A stretch of 10,106 bases of DNA from Micrococcales bacterium. Lineage in GTDB: Bacteria > Actinomycetota > Actinomycetes > Actinomycetales > Cellulomonadaceae. Under the pieces are notes generated by a model that was not told the origin of the DNA, made no database searches, and worked only from the letters and a program-made list of their open reading frames with translations. How positions within the stretch are numbered: the first letter of the stretch is position 1; each line of letters begins with the position of its first letter. The translations under genes were made by a program, and so were the position numbers. Shown in pieces: positions 8,190-10,106 of this stretch. The DNA is taken from the NCBI GenBank assembly GCA_009783975.1, contig WRCL01000035.1, positions 1 through 10,106 on the forward strand. The letters run 5' to 3'.

Positions 8190-8270
8190 TGCCAACCCTT
8201 CGCTTTGCCACTCGCGTACGACTGCTTGGTGTGCTGTTCGCCTGGGCAAAGCTGCATCGGTCAGCCCTGG

Positions 8271-9398
8271 TCAGGCACCGACGAGCCGTGCGGCTGCATG
8301 GGCGACCTGGTCGTCCGTGGCCGTCAGCGCAACCCTCACATGCACGTCGTCACCATAGAAAACACCTGGTGCCACGAGGATACCCAGTCCAGCCAGGTCT
8401 GCCACCGTGGCCCACGGGTCTTGGGGCGCCGCCGGGCGCACCCACAGGTACAGGCCCGCTGCTGAGCCGTCCACGACGTACCCGGCTTGCTCCAGCGCGT
8501 CGCGCAGCACGGTACGCCGGTGGGAGTACCGCCGTCGCTGGGCGGCGACGTGCTCGTCGTCGGCCAGGGCGAGCAGCATCGCAGCCTGCACCGGACCGGG
8601 CACCATGAGCCCGGCGTGCTTGCGGACCTCCAGCAGCGCGGCGACCAGCGACGGGTCTCCAGCGGTGAACGCCGCCCGGTACCCGGCGAGGTTCGACTGC
8701 TTCGACAACGAGTACACCGCGAGCAGACCAGCCAGGTCGTCCCCGGCGACGCGCGGGTCCAGCAGCGACGGGACACCGGTGCCGGTCCACGGGGCCTGCC
8801 AGGCGAGCTCGGCGTAACACTCGTCAGACGCGACGACGACCTGGTGCCCGTGGCGCGCCTGGGCACGGCGGGCCGCGGCGACGACCGCCGCGAGCGCATC
8901 AACGCCCAGGACCTCACCAGTGGGGTTCGACGGGGAGTTCAGCCAGACCAACCGCACCGAGTCGTCGGCATCAACCAACGCCGCCGGGTCGTCGCAGCCC
9001 ACAGGCGTCGCCCCGGCCAGGCGCGCACCGACGTCATAGGTCGGGTAGGCCGTCGCGGGGTGGACGACGGTGTCACCTGGGCCCAGACCCAGCATCGACG
9101 GCAACGACGCGACCAGCTCTTTGGACCCGATCGTCGGCAGCACCCCGGCCTCGGTGAGGGTCCGCACACCGCGCCGGCGTGCGAACCACTCGACGACGGC
9201 GTGGCGCAGCGCCGCAGTCCCCGCGGTCGGCGGGTACCCCGGTGAGTCAGACGCCGCTTCGAGCGCGGCACGCACGGCCGGCGGGCTGGGGTCAACAGGG
9301 GTACCCACAGAAAGGTCGACGATCCCGTCGCGGTGGGCCCTGGCCCGTTCAGCGTGCGGGACGAGCAGGTCCCAGGGGAAGTCCGGCAGCACAGGCAC
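8271..9398 (-). CDS. dapC: succinyl-diaminopimelate transaminase
   Basis: A 375-residue fold-type I PLP aminotransferase, expected to make N-succinyl-L,L-diaminopimelate from succinyl-amino-ketopimelate with glutamate as donor, in the lysine and peptidoglycan diaminopimelate pathway. Visible motifs in order: PGYPPTAG near the N-terminus (53-60), GSKELV (91-96), NSPSNPTG with N158, SDECYAEL with D192, YSLSKQSNLAGYR with the PLP lysine K233 and R241, and VRVALT with the carboxylate-binding arginine R355. The length fits actinobacterial DapC, and the fdxA-dapC order is the usual one in this phylum, which supports the name over a generic aspartate/aminotransferase label. The GTG start at 9398 lies only 3 nt after the fdxA stop; the ribosome binding site must lie in fdxA's last codons, so translation is probably coupled. 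No strong terminator follows; there is only an 8-bp dyad with a 35-nt loop (8202-8252). Confidence 0.92.
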   Translation of the reverse strand: MPVLPDFPWDLLVPHAERARAHRDGIVDLSVGTPVDPSPPAVRAALEAASDSPGYPPTAGTAALRHAVVEWFARRRGVRTLTEAGVLPTIGSKELVASLPSMLGLGPGDTVVHPATAYPTYDVGARLAGATPVGCDDPAALVDADDSVRLVWLNSPSNPTGEVLGVDALAAVVAAARRAQARHGHQVVVASDECYAELAWQAPWTGTGVPSLLDPRVAGDDLAGLLAVYSLSKQSNLAGYRAAFTAGDPSLVAALLEVRKHAGLMVPGPVQAAMLLALADDEHVAAQRRRYSHRRTVLRDALEQAGYVVDGSAAGLYLWVRPAAPQDPWATVADLAGLGILVAPGVFYGDDVHVRVALTATDDQVAHAAARLVGA

Positions 9399-9401
9399 GG
9401 C

Positions 9402-9719
9402 TCAGCCCTGCGGTGGCAGGCCTGTGACGCTCGGGTGGTCGGAGTCGACCGGGCCGGTGCGCGCCGCCCCGCCAGGAGAACCGAGCGCGTCGAAGAAGTG
9501 GACGTTGGCGTCGTAGTACCCCGACCACTGCGCCGGCACGTCGTCTTCGTAGAAGATCGCCTCGACCGGGCACACCGGTTCGCAGGCACCGCAGTCGACA
9601 CACTCGGCGGGGTGGATGTACAGCATGCGTCTGCCCTCGTAGATGCAGTCCACGGGGCACTCGTCGATACACGCCTTGTCCTTGACGTCCACACAAGGCT
9701 CGGTGATCACGTACGTCAC
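9402..9719 (-). CDS. fdxA: 7Fe ferredoxin
   Basis: A 105-residue low-potential electron carrier with one [3Fe-4S] and one [4Fe-4S] cluster. Counting from the GTG at 9719, C9, C17 and C50 correspond to the 3Fe ligands of Azotobacter ferredoxin I, and C21, C40, C43 and C46 to the 4Fe ligands; C25 matches its free cysteine. The motifs are [10 protein letters not shown] and [12 protein letters not shown]. The frame is open to an ATG at 9764, but GTG 9719 gives the standard N-terminus MTYVITEPC and has GGAAGGAC about 7 nt upstream, so it is preferred. The acidic C-terminal part with two aromatic clusters ([11 protein letters not shown]) is typical of the actinobacterial FdxA/FdxC group. First gene of the fdxA-dapC pair. 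The redox partner is not shown here; cytochrome P450 or oxidoreductase partners are known for relatives. Confidence 0.95.
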   Translation of the reverse strand: MTYVITEPCVDVKDKACIDECPVDCIYEGRRMLYIHPAECVDCGACEPVCPVEAIFYEDDVPAQWSGYYDANVHFFDALGSPGGAARTGPVDSDHPSVTGLPPQG

Positions 9720-9771
9720 AAACAGGTCCTTCCAGCGCACGCCCCCGACCCACGACGGAGGCACCGGCCCC

Positions 9772-9777
9772 TAGTAT
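9772..9777 (+). promoter_or_regulatory. -10 element placing the start of transcription at the GTG of the next gene
   Basis: TAGTAT at 9772-9777 is a good actinobacterial -10 hexamer. The GTG start codon of the following gene begins 8 nt after its last base, where transcription should begin. No ribosome binding site could fit, so the mRNA is probably leaderless. No clear -35 is seen about 17 nt upstream. Confidence 0.5.
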
Positions 9778-9784
9778 CTCCTGT

Positions 9785-10027
9785 GTGAGCACTCCTGGTC
9801 GCCCGACGGGCCGGTGGCGGACGTTCGCCGTGGGCCAGCGGGTCGTCGTACGGCGCCGGCGCGACGACGGCCCTGGCGCTGGCGAACCTCAGCTGACCGA
9901 CGTGCTCGGCGAGGTCCTGCAGGTCAGCGACGAGGGTCTGCGTGTGGCTGGTGTGCGCGGACCGGTGTGGGTCCCAGCAGGTGATGTCGTCGCGGCGAAG
10001 GTTGTGCCGCCAGCGCGTGGGCGTTGA
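9785..10027 (+). CDS. small SH3-like protein, Rv0428c-type N-terminal domain without GNAT
   Basis: An 80-residue protein starting at GTG 9785. The sequence GRWRTFAVGQRVVVRRR, then LTDVLGEVLQVSDEGLRV and VWVPAGDVVAAKVVPP, has the alternating strand pattern of a small SH3-like barrel. It resembles the N-terminal domain of actinobacterial GNAT acetyltransferases of the Rv0428c type, which I recall lying divergent from fdxA in relatives. Here the frame stops at 10025-10027 right after that domain, and the next 79 bases hold no GNAT sequence, so this is either a stand-alone domain or a remnant of a larger gene. The start is supported by the -10 element that makes a leaderless transcript likely. 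The gene is convergent with the partial gene at the right edge. Assignment by recall only. Confidence 0.6.
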   Translation: MSTPGRPTGRWRTFAVGQRVVVRRRRDDGPGAGEPQLTDVLGEVLQVSDEGLRVAGVRGPVWVPAGDVVAAKVVPPARGR

Positions 10028-10037
10028 GCTCGGCAGA

Positions 10038-10106
10038 TCAGGGCTCAGGCCCGCACACGATCCGGTCGCTCGCTTTGTACTGCCACGTCCACTTCCACTC
10101 TTCGAC
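10038..10106 (-). CDS. C-terminal end of an unidentified gene, Trp-rich
   Basis: On the minus strand the edge reads 22 codons, VEEWKWTWQYKASDRIVCGP then EP, to a TGA at 10040-10038. In this frame 19 of 22 codons end in G or C, whereas the frame ending at 10045-10047 has many A/T-ending codons, so the former is chosen. Alternating tryptophans and a late cysteine resemble the tails of some exported actinobacterial proteins, but the fragment is too short to name. It ends 10 nt from the stop of the convergent small gene. Confidence 0.5.
   Translation of the reverse strand, partial: VEEWKWTWQYKASDRIVCGPEP

Noticed and set aside
8202..8252. GCTTTGCC/GGCAAAGC inverted repeat downstream of dapC as a terminator
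   Set aside because: The arms are only 8 bp with a 35-nt loop and no T-run, too weak to call.
10045..10104. Alternative frame of the right-edge minus-strand gene ending at 10045
   Set aside because: About half its codons end in A or T, unlike the genes around it; the frame ending at 10038 has 19 of 22 codons ending in G/C.

Overview
High-GC DNA with strong G/C preference at third codon positions. The block fdxA-dapC-gltA, the SCO7613-type giant membrane protein and the style of the exported proteins point to an actinobacterium, most likely of the order Micrococcales (Cellulomonas/Oerskovia/Sanguibacter-like). That placement is inferred from gene content and composition, not from a marker gene.

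Left part (1-1858), accessory in character. The window opens inside an IS3-family insertion sequence: the first 19 codons of its OrfA run off the left edge on the minus strand. Next to it, on the plus strand, are two translationally coupled genes for exported proteins: a lipoprotein (252-842) and a Sec-exported protein whose C-terminal third is PKD-like (836-1858). The sequence is less GC-rich up to about 1450 than beyond it.

Middle (1859-6653). A spacer of about 220 bp leads to a possible 43-codon ORF that has a strong ribosome binding site. Its stop overlaps, as ATGA, the preferred start of a 1480-residue membrane protein. That protein has a zinc ribbon, a repeat-containing acidic linker and about 38 hydrophobic segments, and resembles the actinobacterial SCO7613 family. 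A perfect 12-bp hairpin lies between this gene and the convergent gltA.

Right part (6654-10106), core metabolism. On the minus strand fdxA (7Fe ferredoxin) and dapC (succinyl-diaminopimelate transaminase) form a tight pair. After a 269-bp regulatory gap comes gltA (type II citrate synthase). The gap holds a perfect TGTGA-N6-TCACA operator of the CRP/GlxR type, with related motifs placed around it. Divergent from fdxA is an 80-residue protein that looks like the SH3-like N-terminal domain of an Rv0428c-type acetyltransferase without its GNAT domain, apparently made from a leaderless mRNA. The Trp-rich C-terminus of another gene enters from the right edge.

No RNA gene, CRISPR array, phage module or complete defence system was seen. 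The least understood content is the exported pair beside the IS, the coupled small ORF plus giant membrane protein, and the operator cluster upstream of gltA.
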